A stretch of 40,837 bases of DNA from an uncultured Collinsella sp. (GTDB lineage: Bacteria; Actinomycetota; Coriobacteriia; Coriobacteriales; Coriobacteriaceae). Position 1 is the stretch's first letter, and each line of letters opens with the position of its first letter. Shown here one piece after another: positions 1-7,649 of this stretch. Location: the NCBI GenBank assembly GCA_900552685.1, contig USAJ01000010.1, positions 1 to 40,837 of the forward strand. The letters are read 5' to 3'. A program made the position numbers and the translations under genes. The notes under the pieces are model-generated. The model searched no databases. It saw only the letters and a list, made by a program, of their open reading frames with translations, and was not told the DNA's origin.

Positions 1-42
1 AGCGGTCGGCGGGGCCATTGTGGCTCTTGACAGCGGATTGGG

Positions 43-570
43 TCATATGAGCGAATAGATGCCAGGCAGGTCGGTAACGCCCGCCTCGGGGTGGTTGCGG
101 ATAGTGCCATCTTTGCGGTCGACCGTCACGCCGGGAAAGTTACCGACATGCTGGTTGGAGCCCGTCAGCTGGTTAAACAGCGTGGTCTTGCCGCAGTTTT
201 GGTTACCGGCAAGGGCAAAATGCAGCGGCGCACCCTCGGGCACGGCCGTCTTTGCCGCGCGGGGCGAATACGTCCCCTCGCCGAGTGCCGGGTGCTCCGT
301 CGTGCCGATTGCGGCGTTAGCGCGCGGACCCGTATCTGTGTCGTGAACACCCACGAGCTCAATCCGTGCGGCATCGTCCTTGCGCAGCGTCAACTCGTAG
401 CCACGCAGGCGAATCTCGAGCGGGTCGCCCATGGGGGCGTACTTCATCATGGTGACTTCGGTGCCCGGTGTTAGGCCCATGTCCAAAATATGTTGTCGGA
501 GTGCCTGGTCGTCCGATGCCACCGATGCGACAACGGCGTCCTTTCCAATCTCGAGCGTATCGAGCTTCAC
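43..570 (-). CDS. FeoA-FeoB fusion, truncated after the G3 motif
   Basis: Ferrous iron uptake. Residues 1-75 form a FeoA (SH3-like) domain. After a linker of about 40 residues, the FeoB GTPase domain begins with G1 GNQNCGKT (122-129), the G2 region FPGVT (145-149) and G3 DLPG (167-170). FeoB normally continues for several hundred residues through the rest of the G domain and the membrane core. Here the frame ends in TGA five residues after DLPG. None of the three frames in the 42 bases left of the stop resembles FeoB. The TGA overlaps an ATG (ATGA), which could start another reading frame running off the window. The start is GTG at 570, with GGAGG nine bases upstream. The identity of both domains is secure. 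Whether the gene is broken, rearranged or genuinely short cannot be decided at the window edge. Confidence 0.75.
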   Translation of the reverse strand: MKLDTLEIGKDAVVASVASDDQALRQHILDMGLTPGTEVTMMKYAPMGDPLEIRLRGYELTLRKDDAARIELVGVHDTDTGPRANAAIGTTEHPALGEGTYSPRAAKTAVPEGAPLHFALAGNQNCGKTTLFNQLTGSNQHVGNFPGVTVDRKDGTIRNHPEAGVTDLPGIYSLI

Positions 571-616
571 GTCCGTGTTCCTCCCCCGGCGCCCACAGGG
601 CGTTGCATTTTGTTTA

Positions 617-645
617 CCATGACTAACCGTTTGCCATGTCTAACC
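617..645 (-). promoter_or_regulatory. Direct repeat, possible metal-regulator box of feo
   Basis: On the minus strand two copies of GGTTAGNCATGG lie 17 bases apart, about 50-75 bases upstream of the feo start. GGTTAG resembles a half-site of DtxR/IdeR-type iron regulators. The copies are direct rather than inverted, so this is only a suggestion. An AT-rich TAAAAT lies just upstream and could be a -10 element. Confidence 0.3.
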
Positions 646-737
646 AATTTTAAGCTTACATGATAGCGTGAACACACAATGACGTTCAATCAGCAGATTG
701 GCGCAATGGGGACAGGCAGGAGAGTTCAGGGCCATAG

Positions 738-936
738 TTTCCCGATGAGGCCTCTCGGGGAAACTACATCCCAGAATTCTGGCTCGAAACGGGATATGGT
801 TTCCCAAACAGGCCTCTTACGGAAAATGCATCCCGGAATCCCCACTCGAAACGGGACGCACTTTCCCAGTCGAGGCCCTATGGGAAACCGTGTCCCACCT
901 TGAAAGGCAAAACTGGGACGCAGTTTCCGGGCGGGG
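738..936. repeat. 62-bp tandem repeat, three units plus a partial fourth
   Basis: Units start at 738, 800, 862 and 924, with a period of exactly 62. Each full unit begins TTTCCC, then has AGGCC about 11 bases in, then GGAAA, then TCCC, and closes with GGGA shortly before the next TTTCCC. Each unit can therefore fold TTTCCC against GGAAA and TCCC against GGGA. The units have diverged but keep these paired blocks. The repeat fills most of the gene-free stretch 571-1042. The rest of that stretch holds the feo upstream region (571-700) and the palindrome at 949-1016. Confidence 0.75.
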
Positions 937-948
937 CATCAAAAACAA

Positions 949-1016
949 AGTTGCGGTGGAATAGTTCCTGGATGGGCTGGTTGATGCCCCAGATCGGAAC
1001 TATTTCACCGCAAGTT
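949..1016 (-). repeat. TTGCGGTGGAATA palindrome, copy 1 (also terminator of the hydrolase gene)
   Basis: The left arm holds TTGCGGTGGAATAGTTCC and the right arm GGAACTATTTCACCGCAA, an 18-bp pairing with one mismatch and a loop of about 27 bases. The same conserved arm sequence recurs at 38909-38975. Read on the minus strand, the stem follows the hydrolase stop at 1043 and runs into CTTTGTTTTT, so it can work as an intrinsic terminator. Confidence 0.7.
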
Positions 1017-1042
1017 ATTGAAGGGCTGGGATGCCCGTCCTC

Positions 1043-1942
1043 TTACAGATGGCGCTCCAGGAAGCGGAAGGCTAGGCGAATCCAAGGGCGGACCGCCACC
1101 TGCTTGTCCTCGTTGTCGACCGCGGTGTTGGCGTTGCCGAGCGAAAGGCCGTGACCACCCTGGTCGAAGACGTGCATCTCGCATGCAACGCCCTCCTCGG
1201 CCATGCGCTGCGCAAACGGGTAGACTTGCGCGATCGGCGCCGTCTTGTCGTCGGACACGCCCCACACAAAGGTCGGTGGCATCTGGCGCGAAACATGCGT
1301 GGTGGGGCAGATGTCGGCCAGATGCTCGTCAGTTGCCTCGCCGCCCGTCACCATCGACAGGTAGTCGTTGAGCAAATCGCGTCCCGTCTTGCCGCCCGTC
1401 TTGGGCACGCGCAAGTCAATGCGCGGATCGCGCGTCTGCATGTCGCGCACATAGGCAAAGTCGAGCAATGGATAGCCCAGCACCACGGCATCGGGACGAA
1501 TGTCGTCCGGACGCGCCCCGGCAAGTGCCGCGAAGGGGCCGGTCTTCCACTGTGTTGCCAGCGAAGCGCAAATCATGCCGCCAGCAGAAAAGCCCACGAC
1601 GCACACGCGCTTGGGATCGACATGCCACTCGTCAGCGTTGGCGCGCACCGTGGCGACCATCTTGGCAAGATCTGCCTGGGGGTGCGGAAAGCTCACGTCA
1701 CCCGTAGAACTCGTGACATAGTTGAGCACAAAGGCCTGGTAGCCGTGATCCAAAAACGCAAACGCCACGGGATCCTGCTCATGCGGAGCGATATGCGTAA
1801 ACGCACCTCCGCCGCAGATAATCACGGCAGGGCGGCGGCCATTCGGTTTATCGGGCAGCGGCTCGGCACCCAAATACGTAAAGGTCGCCGGATATTCCTC
1901 GGTCGGCTCCTCGCCCCACAGCGCATGGTTCTCGACAATCAT
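1043..1942 (-). CDS. Alpha/beta-hydrolase, acetyl-esterase type
   Basis: Cytoplasmic serine hydrolase of 299 residues, similar in layout to bacterial acetyl-xylan or lipase-like esterases. The nucleophile elbow is GFSAGG (Ser119). A GGG oxyanion motif lies at 44-46. An acid candidate sits in GVSDDKTAP (Asp231/232) and the catalytic His in DQGGHGLSLG (His264). No signal peptide is visible, so a substrate inside the cell is expected, for example acetylated sugars or oligosaccharides after uptake. The start is ATG 1942, because GGGAG lies seven bases upstream and the longer open frame lacks hydrolase-like sequence. The fold assignment is firm. The substrate is not known. Confidence 0.85.
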   Translation of the reverse strand: MIVENHALWGEEPTEEYPATFTYLGAEPLPDKPNGRRPAVIICGGGAFTHIAPHEQDPVAFAFLDHGYQAFVLNYVTSSTGDVSFPHPQADLAKMVATVRANADEWHVDPKRVCVVGFSAGGMICASLATQWKTGPFAALAGARPDDIRPDAVVLGYPLLDFAYVRDMQTRDPRIDLRVPKTGGKTGRDLLNDYLSMVTGGEATDEHLADICPTTHVSRQMPPTFVWGVSDDKTAPIAQVYPFAQRMAEEGVACEMHVFDQGGHGLSLGNANTAVDNEDKQVAVRPWIRLAFRFLERHL

Positions 1943-2125
1943 ATGTGCTCCCTTCGCGCAAATTAAGCGCCCTTGTTTTTTGCCTTCAAGCGTACCCCAC
2001 TTGAACCCGTGGCGCAGAAACACTCCGGCAATAAGTTTCCCTTCAACTGATATATCACATAATCCCAGCTCAGAGGTATCTTTGAGCAGCGTAGAATAGG
2101 GGCGTTGACCAAGCCGCGAAACACA

Positions 2126-2138
2126 TATGAAACGTTTC
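2126..2138 (+). promoter_or_regulatory. GAAACGTTTC palindrome upstream of the EIIA gene
   Basis: A perfect 10-bp palindrome GAAACGTTTC (2129-2138) lies 48 bases before the EIIA start, with TTGACC at 2105 as a possible -35 element. It is shaped like a LacI-family operator. It does not match the usual cre consensus well, so the regulator is unknown. Confidence 0.3.
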
Positions 2139-2185
2139 CGGCAAACCAAACGCGCGATATGCGCCTATTTAAGTTGGAGGCAACT

Positions 2186-2749
2186 ATGGGTCTGCTCGAT
2201 TCGCTTAAGTCCACCTTCACCTCGACCGGCGAGGCGTCCGTTCCGCCCGCAGCAAGCTTCGCTACCCGCGAAGGCGTCATCTACGCCCCCGTCAACGGCG
2301 TGCTCGTCAACCTGGACGAGGTTCCCGACGAGACGATCGCCTCGGGCATGCTTGGCCAGGGCTATGGCATCGAGCCCATTACCGGCACCATCTATGCGCC
2401 CGCCAACGGCCGCATCGGCGCCACCACTGTCACCAACCACTCCATCGGCATGATCACCGAGGACGGTCTTCGCGTGTTCATCCATGTTGGCCTGGGCACC
2501 GTGGAAATGAACGGCAAGGGTTTTGCCCGCTTTGTCGAGATGGGCGATGTGGTCAAGGCAGGCCAGCCGCTCATCAGCTTCGACCGCGAGGCCATTAAGG
2601 CCGCTGGTCACGAGGACATCGTGACCGTCATCGTCTCCGAGCTCGATCGTCTTAAGAGCATCGACCATGTCGGCGAGTCCGGAACGCTTATCGGCGGCAA
2701 CCCGCTCGTCAAGCTTGGCGACCCGCTGCTGGTAGCCAAGACCAAGTAG
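2186..2749 (+). CDS. Stand-alone PTS glucose-type EIIA
   Basis: Cytoplasmic phosphocarrier of the sugar phosphotransferase system, 187 residues. It takes phosphate from HPr and passes it to an EIIB domain. The family signature is clear: PVNGVLVNLDEVPDE near 36-49, the second His in TNHSIGMI (His85) and the phosphorylated His in FIHVGLGTVEMNG (His100). No EIIB or EIIC domain is attached and no permease gene adjoins it. It may therefore serve transporters elsewhere, such as the EIIBC at 21557-22957, which lacks an EIIA domain. The start is ATG 2186, with GGAGG five bases upstream. The domain identity is secure; the partner is inferred. Confidence 0.92.
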   Translation: MGLLDSLKSTFTSTGEASVPPAASFATREGVIYAPVNGVLVNLDEVPDETIASGMLGQGYGIEPITGTIYAPANGRIGATTVTNHSIGMITEDGLRVFIHVGLGTVEMNGKGFARFVEMGDVVKAGQPLISFDREAIKAAGHEDIVTVIVSELDRLKSIDHVGESGTLIGGNPLVKLGDPLLVAKTK

Positions 2750-2787
2750 CCAGGCCCCGCACCACACAGCCAAAAGGCACCTCGTCG

Positions 2788-2825
2788 AGCGCCCGCGACC
2801 ATCTGGCCGCGGGCGCTTTTCGTTT
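2788..2825 (+). terminator. Intrinsic terminator after the EIIA gene
   Basis: A GC-rich stem AGCGCCCGCG/CGCGGGCGCT is followed by TTTTCGTTT. Confidence 0.85.
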
Positions 2826-2930
2826 GAAAAACCATCCCGCCAATGCCTTATCTGTATAGCCCAAATGAGCCGAGCTGCTAGAATATCGAACTGTATGGAT
2901 AACCATCATTCAACCGTTATGGGAGGATAC

Positions 2931-4334
2931 GTGAACCGCACCAAAATCGCGCAGCTCTATGCCGATGCCGAGTCGTTCGGCGGCCAAACCGTCACCGTCG
3001 CCGGCTGGGTCAAGTCCGTCCGCGACATGAAGAACTTTGGCTTTGTTACGCTCAACGACGGCAGCTGCTTCCGCGACCTGCAGGTCGTCATGAACCGCGA
3101 GGCACTCGACAACTACGACGAGATCGCCCATCAAAACGTCTCGGCCGCACTCATTTGCACCGGCACCGTCAAGCTGACCCCCGATGCGCCCCAGCCTTTC
3201 GAGCTTTCTGCCACCTCCATCGAGGTCGAGGGCACGAGCGCCCCGGATTACCCGCTGCAGAAGAAGCGCGCAACTGTCGAGTTCCTGCGCACCCAGCAGC
3301 ACCTGCGTCCGCGCACCAACCTGTTCCGCGCCGTGTTCCGCATCCGCTCTGTCGCGGCTGCCGCCATCCACCGCTTCTTCCAGGAGCAGGGCTTTGTCTA
3401 CGTCAACACCCCCATCATCACCACGAGTGACTGCGAGGGCGCCGGCGAGATGTTCCGCGTGACCACGCTCGACCCCAAAAATCCGCCCCTCACCGAGTCC
3501 GGCGAGGTCGACTGGAGCCAGGACTTCTTTGGCAAGCATGCGAGCCTCACCGTGTCCGGCCAGCTCAATGCCGAGAACTTTGCCATGGCCTTTGGCGACG
3601 TGTACACCTTTGGCCCCACCTTCCGTGCCGAGAACTCGAACACCACGCGCCACGCCGCCGAGTTTTGGATGATCGAGCCCGAGATGGCCTTTGCCGACCT
3701 TAACGACTACATGGATAACGCCGAGGCCATGCTCAAGTATGTCCTCAAGGACGTCATGGCCACCTGCCCCGACGAGCTCAATATGCTCAACAAGTTTGTG
3801 GACAAGGGTCTGCTCGAGCGCCTGGACCATGTCGCCAACTCCGACTTTGCCCGCGTTACCTACACCGAGGCCGTCGAGATCTTGGAGCAGGCAGTCGCTG
3901 CTGGCCACCAGTTTGATTACCCCGTCAGCTGGGGCATCGACCTGCAGACCGAGCACGAGCGCTTCCTGACCGAGGAGCACTTTAAGCGCCCGACCTTCGT
4001 GACCGACTACCCGGCCGAGATCAAGGCGTTCTACATGCGCATGAACGAAGACGGCAAGACCGTCGCCGCCGCCGACTGCCTGGTTCCCGGTATCGGCGAG
4101 ATTATCGGCGGCTCCCAGCGCGAGGAGCGCCTGGATCTGCTCGAGGCCCGCATCAAGGACCTGGGCATGAATCCCGAGCAGTACAAGTACTACCTTGACC
4201 TGCGCCGCTACGGTTCCTGCAAGCACGCCGGCTACGGTCTGGGCTTCGAGCGCTTGGTCATGTATCTGACCGGCGTGGGCAACATCCGCGACGTCCTGCC
4301 GCACCCGCGCACCGTGGGCAACGCCGACTTCTAA
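2931..4334 (+). CDS. asnS: Asparaginyl-tRNA synthetase
   Basis: Charges tRNA-Asn with asparagine. This is a class IIb enzyme of 467 residues, the usual length. An N-terminal OB-fold anticodon-binding domain (about 1-105, with VAGWVKSVRDMKNFGFVTLN) precedes the catalytic core. Motif 2 is FRAENSNTTRHAAEFWM near 233-250 and motif 3 is GYGLGFERLVMYLTG near 434-448. The AsnRS-type FRAENS rather than an AspRS motif supports asparagine specificity. The start is GTG 2931, because GGGAGG lies four bases upstream and the resulting N-terminus (MNRTKIAQLY) is typical. An in-frame ATG at 2919 has no ribosome-binding site. The gene has its own terminator. Confidence 0.96.
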   Translation: MNRTKIAQLYADAESFGGQTVTVAGWVKSVRDMKNFGFVTLNDGSCFRDLQVVMNREALDNYDEIAHQNVSAALICTGTVKLTPDAPQPFELSATSIEVEGTSAPDYPLQKKRATVEFLRTQQHLRPRTNLFRAVFRIRSVAAAAIHRFFQEQGFVYVNTPIITTSDCEGAGEMFRVTTLDPKNPPLTESGEVDWSQDFFGKHASLTVSGQLNAENFAMAFGDVYTFGPTFRAENSNTTRHAAEFWMIEPEMAFADLNDYMDNAEAMLKYVLKDVMATCPDELNMLNKFVDKGLLERLDHVANSDFARVTYTEAVEILEQAVAAGHQFDYPVSWGIDLQTEHERFLTEEHFKRPTFVTDYPAEIKAFYMRMNEDGKTVAAADCLVPGIGEIIGGSQREERLDLLEARIKDLGMNPEQYKYYLDLRRYGSCKHAGYGLGFERLVMYLTGVGNIRDVLPHPRTVGNADF

Positions 4335-4380
4335 TCGTCGGACGCTAGCTCGCGTCGCCACACGCCAACGCTCATCGCAC

Positions 4381-4416
4381 AAGCGTCTCTCGACATCGGT
4401 CGAGAGACGCTTTTTT
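4381..4416 (+). terminator. Intrinsic terminator after asnS
   Basis: A near-perfect 14-bp stem, AAGCGTCTCTCGAC with GTCGAGAGACGCTT, ends in a run of T. Confidence 0.92.
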
Positions 4417-4592
4417 CAACACCATCCGTCAAGCTTTTGGCAAGTTTTTGGTCAGTTGAGCAGGGCTGTTGAAAACTCGACCCGCCGTTTGCCGACGACT
4501 ACCGACCGCCCAGAGCGCCCTGCGCCCCTGGGAAAGCCCCACGTCCTAGGCTCCATACCGTCGCCACCCAAAACGGAAAGGACGTGGGCACG

Positions 4593-5381
4593 ATGACCGA
4601 AGCCGCTGTTGAAACCTACGACACCACGACGAGGGGCGCCGCCTCGATGGCAGCCTATCGCGCCGTTCGCATCCTGCAACTATTAAGCGAAAACACTGGC
4701 GAGGACAAGGCCATGCTTTCCGATGAGTTGATCCGACGCCTCGCCCATCCCGACAACCCCGCCCGCATGCCCATCTCGGCGGCGCGGCGCAGCATCTACA
4801 CCGCCATCTCGGCACTTCGCCATGCCGGATACGAAATTGAGTACAAACGCGGCGTGGGCTACAAACTTCTTACCCGTCCGCTCACCGACGAAGAGATCAT
4901 CCGGCTCCACGGTATGGTCATGCGCAACCGCTCCACGCCTATCGCTATCCGCAAGAGTATGGCGCAGCACTTAGTTGCCATGGCGAGTGCCGACGTTCGC
5001 GGCTACCTCGATACACCCGAACCCGTTCCGAGCGCAGGCAGCAAGGCTACCAAGGCAACACGCACGCCCATCAAGCGCATCGACACGTGCGAGCTCGTCG
5101 AGCAGGCCATCGACCACGGAACCACGGTGAGTTTTGATATTTCGAGCGTCACGACGCGTGGCGAAACCGAAGCAGCACGGATGACACTCCGTCCCTTTGC
5201 CATCAGGCAGCGCGATGGCATCTCGTATCTGCTGGGAACGGTCTACGACGCCCAAGGCGCCGATGACACGTTGCGTACCGTAGAGATTGGCCGAATGAGA
5301 AACGTCACCGCACGTCTCCTCGACGGCAAGAAGCTCTTCGCCGCCCTCGACGAGGAGGACGACGCCTCCTCCGCCGCATAA
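4593..5381 (+). CDS. HTH transcriptional regulator with WYL-like C-terminal domain
   Basis: Predicted DNA-binding regulator of 262 residues. Residues about 20-100 look like a winged helix of the DeoR/HTH_11 type (AYRAVRILQLLSEN, then ARRSIYTAISALRHAGYEIEY). Residues about 160-245 (VSFDISSVTTRGE, LRPFAIRQRDGISYLLGTVY, then VEIGRMRNV) resemble the beta-rich WYL ligand-sensing domain, although the WYL tripeptide itself is not clear. ATG 4593 is preferred over GTG 4584, since AAAGGA lies ten bases from the ATG and only one from the GTG. It precedes the ABC importer genes in the same orientation but is separated from them by a promoter-like region. Control of that operon is possible but unproven. 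Confidence 0.7.
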   Translation: MTEAAVETYDTTTRGAASMAAYRAVRILQLLSENTGEDKAMLSDELIRRLAHPDNPARMPISAARRSIYTAISALRHAGYEIEYKRGVGYKLLTRPLTDEEIIRLHGMVMRNRSTPIAIRKSMAQHLVAMASADVRGYLDTPEPVPSAGSKATKATRTPIKRIDTCELVEQAIDHGTTVSFDISSVTTRGETEAARMTLRPFAIRQRDGISYLLGTVYDAQGADDTLRTVEIGRMRNVTARLLDGKKLFAALDEEDDASSAA

Positions 5382-5450
5382 GACCCTCCGCCGCCCATTC
5401 GACTACCCGTACCGCCCATCCGATTCTGTATTAAAAAACCCGCCAGGCTG

Positions 5451-5478
5451 TTGTAAAAATGGACATCAGCGCTACTAT
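5451..5478 (+). promoter_or_regulatory. Promoter of the ABC importer operon
   Basis: TTGTAA (5451-5456) and TACTAT (5473-5478) are separated by 16 bases. Just downstream, an inverted repeat ACTTGCACT/AGTGCAGT with a seven-base gap (about 5484-5508) could be an operator over the start of transcription. Confidence 0.55.
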
Positions 5479-5541
5479 AGTTCCACTTGCACTTTGTCCC
5501 AGTGCAGTGTTTCCAGCCATTTTTATACTGGGGGTAATGAT

Positions 5542-6522
5542 ATGAAGGACATCACCATCAGTCGCAGGAGCCTTCTGGTCTCCGCCGGCCTGCTCGCGCT
5601 CGCCCCGCTCGCCGGATGCGGCGGCAACTCTGGTTCCGGCTCTGCTGCCGCCGGTTCCGACTACACCATCGGCGTTCTGCAGCTCACCGAGCATTCCGCA
5701 CTCGATGCCGCCAACGACGGCTTTGTCAAGGCCATCAAGGAGAGCGGCCTTAAGGTCAAGATCGACCAGAAGAACGCCCAGAACGACCAGTCCACGTGTA
5801 AGTCCATTGCCGACAAGTTTGTGGGCGACAACGTCAACCTGATTTATGCCATCGCCACGCCCGCCGCGCAGGCTGCCGCCGGCGCCACGGCCGATATCCC
5901 CATCGTGGGCTGCGCCATCACCGACTACGCCGCCTCCGGCCTGGTCCAGGACAACGACAAGCCCGGCACCAACGTCACGGGCGCTTCCGACCTCACCCCG
6001 GTCGCCGAGCAGCTCGAGATGATGCAGAAGGTCCTGCCCGACGTAAAGAAGGTCGGCCTGCTCTACTGCACCGCCGAGTCCAACTCCGACGTCCAAATCA
6101 AGGCCGCCAAGAAGGAGCTCGACAAGCTTGGCCTCGAGTACACTGACTTCACCGTCTCGAGCTCCAACGAGATTCAGTCCGTCGTCGAGTCTGCCGTGGG
6201 CAAGGTCGACGCACTGTACTCCCCCACCGACAACACCATCGCCGCGGGTGCCTCGCAGGTCGGCCAGATCTGCAAGGAAAACAAGCTTCCCTTCGTGACT
6301 GGCGAGGAGGGTATGTGCATGGCCGGCGGCCTGTTCACCCTCTCCATCAATTACGAGGACCTGGGCTACGCCGCGGGCGAGATGGCCGTTAAGATCCTGA
6401 AGGGCGAGGCCAAGCCCGAAGACATGCCGATCAAGCACCTCTCGAGCAAGGACCTGGTCGTCGTCAAGAACGACGAAATGGCCGAGGCCCTGGGCATCGA
6501 CCTTTCCGCTCTGGACGCGTAA
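5542..6522 (+). CDS. ABC importer substrate-binding lipoprotein
   Basis: Extracellular ligand-binding protein of 326 residues. The N-terminus has SRRSLLVS followed by a hydrophobic stretch and the lipobox LAGC (23-26), so Cys26 would be lipidated after signal peptidase II cleavage. SRRSLL also resembles a twin-arginine motif. The mature part matches the ABC_sub_bind type (TrpX-like), with DYTIGVLQLTEH, then IYAIATPAAQAAAG, then GLLYCTAESNSDVQ. Members with this permease type usually carry amino acids such as tryptophan or tyrosine, or small aromatic ligands. The start is ATG 5542 behind GGGGGTAA. It heads an operon with the permease and ATPase genes. The ligand is not determined. Confidence 0.88.
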   Translation: MKDITISRRSLLVSAGLLALAPLAGCGGNSGSGSAAAGSDYTIGVLQLTEHSALDAANDGFVKAIKESGLKVKIDQKNAQNDQSTCKSIADKFVGDNVNLIYAIATPAAQAAAGATADIPIVGCAITDYAASGLVQDNDKPGTNVTGASDLTPVAEQLEMMQKVLPDVKKVGLLYCTAESNSDVQIKAAKKELDKLGLEYTDFTVSSSNEIQSVVESAVGKVDALYSPTDNTIAAGASQVGQICKENKLPFVTGEEGMCMAGGLFTLSINYEDLGYAAGEMAVKILKGEAKPEDMPIKHLSSKDLVVVKNDEMAEALGIDLSALDA

Positions 6523-6589
6523 TGCCATACGCGGCATGCGTCTAGAGCCCGTGCTCGCGCTTTAGCCGCGTTATTCAATATCTGAGCCA

Positions 6590-6622
6590 CAGGGGCGGGC
6601 GCTGTAGACCGGCGTCCGCCCT
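6590..6622 (+). terminator. Stem-loop between binding-protein and permease genes
   Basis: CAGGGGCGG pairs with CCGCCCTG around a short loop, followed by CTTGTTTC. This is a weak terminator or mRNA stabiliser that would give more binding protein than membrane subunits. Confidence 0.5.
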
Positions 6623-6725
6623 GCTTGTTTCAGGTAAAACAAAACGTCTGTCCGCAGCTCTTCTATGCATTGTTACCGCTATTATGGTGAATCACGTGTC
6701 CACCCTATCCTAGGAGGTATGAAGC

Positions 6726-7649
6726 ATGCTCATTGCATTGCAGGGCGCCGTTTCGCAGGGCGTCCTCTGGGGCATTATGGTGCTTGGCGTGTTTATCACG
6801 TTCCGCCTGCTCGACATTCCCGATATGACCTGCGACGGCAGCTTTGCCCTCGGCGGCTGCGTCTGCGCTGTGCTCATCGTCAATAACAACGTCGACCCGC
6901 TGCTCGCCGTGCTGGCCGGTATGTGCGCCGGCGCCATCGCGGGCGCCGTCACGGGCATTTTGACCACCGTCTTTGAGATTCCTGCGATCCTCGCCGGAAT
7001 CCTCACCCAGATCAGCCTGTGGTCCATCAACCTGCGCATCATGGGCAAGTCCAATACGCCCATTCTTGCCAAGGGCACCGTGTTCTCCGCCGTCAGCAAT
7101 ATGACCGGTCTGCCGCAGTCCACCGTTGCCATCATCTTGGGCATCCTGCTCGCCGTGGCTATCGTTGCCATCCTGTATTGGTTCTTTGGCACCGAGATCG
7201 GCTCGGCGCTGCGAGCCACCGGCAACAACGAGTACATGATCCGCGCTCTGGGCGTCAACACCAACTCCACCAAGATGATCGCCCTCGTGCTCTCCAACGC
7301 CCTCATCGGCCTTTCGGGCGCGCTCATCTGCCAGAGCCAAAAGTATGCCGACATTGGTATGGGCACCGGTGCCATCGTTATCGGTCTTGCCGCCATTGTT
7401 ATCGGCGAGGTGCTCGGCCGTCTGCTGCCCGGCGGCCTCACGCAGTTTAGCGTCCGTCTTGCCTCCGCCGTCTTTGGCTCCGTGGTGTACTTCCTTATCC
7501 GCGCCATCGTGCTGCAGTTGGGCATGGACGCCAACGACATGAAGCTGCTCTCCGCCGTAATTGTCGCTGTGGCCCTGTGCGTGCCCGTGGTTTGGGAGCG
7601 CTATAAGCTCCGCAGCTCCTACACGAAGGGAGATGAGGCAGATGCTTAA
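6726..7649 (+). CDS. ABC importer permease, BPD_transp_2 type
   Basis: Membrane subunit of 307 residues with about eight to nine hydrophobic segments. Typical family sequence appears at FRLLDIPDMTCDGSFALGG (near 27-45) and SALRATGNNEYMIRALGVN (near 160-178), the latter being the loop that contacts the ATPase. TCDGSFALGG is characteristic of the TrpY/YufP-like permeases that pair with ABC_sub_bind proteins. GGAGG lies eight bases before ATG 6726. The 3' end overlaps the ATPase gene by eight bases, implying translational coupling. Confidence 0.9.
   Translation: MLIALQGAVSQGVLWGIMVLGVFITFRLLDIPDMTCDGSFALGGCVCAVLIVNNNVDPLLAVLAGMCAGAIAGAVTGILTTVFEIPAILAGILTQISLWSINLRIMGKSNTPILAKGTVFSAVSNMTGLPQSTVAIILGILLAVAIVAILYWFFGTEIGSALRATGNNEYMIRALGVNTNSTKMIALVLSNALIGLSGALICQSQKYADIGMGTGAIVIGLAAIVIGEVLGRLLPGGLTQFSVRLASAVFGSVVYFLIRAIVLQLGMDANDMKLLSAVIVAVALCVPVVWERYKLRSSYTKGDEADA

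Noticed and set aside
738..936. CRISPR array
   Set aside because: The period is right for a repeat plus spacer, but there is no invariant repeat with unique spacers. Divergence is spread over the whole unit, and no cas genes are present.
2126..2138. Catabolite-response (cre) site at GAAACGTTTC
   Set aside because: The flanking positions do not fit the cre consensus, so only a generic palindrome is reported.
2910..4382. Long minus-strand open frame opposite asnS
   Set aside because: It mirrors a high-GC coding strand, has Val/Gly/Leu/Asp-rich shadow composition and no recognisable motifs or ribosome-binding site.
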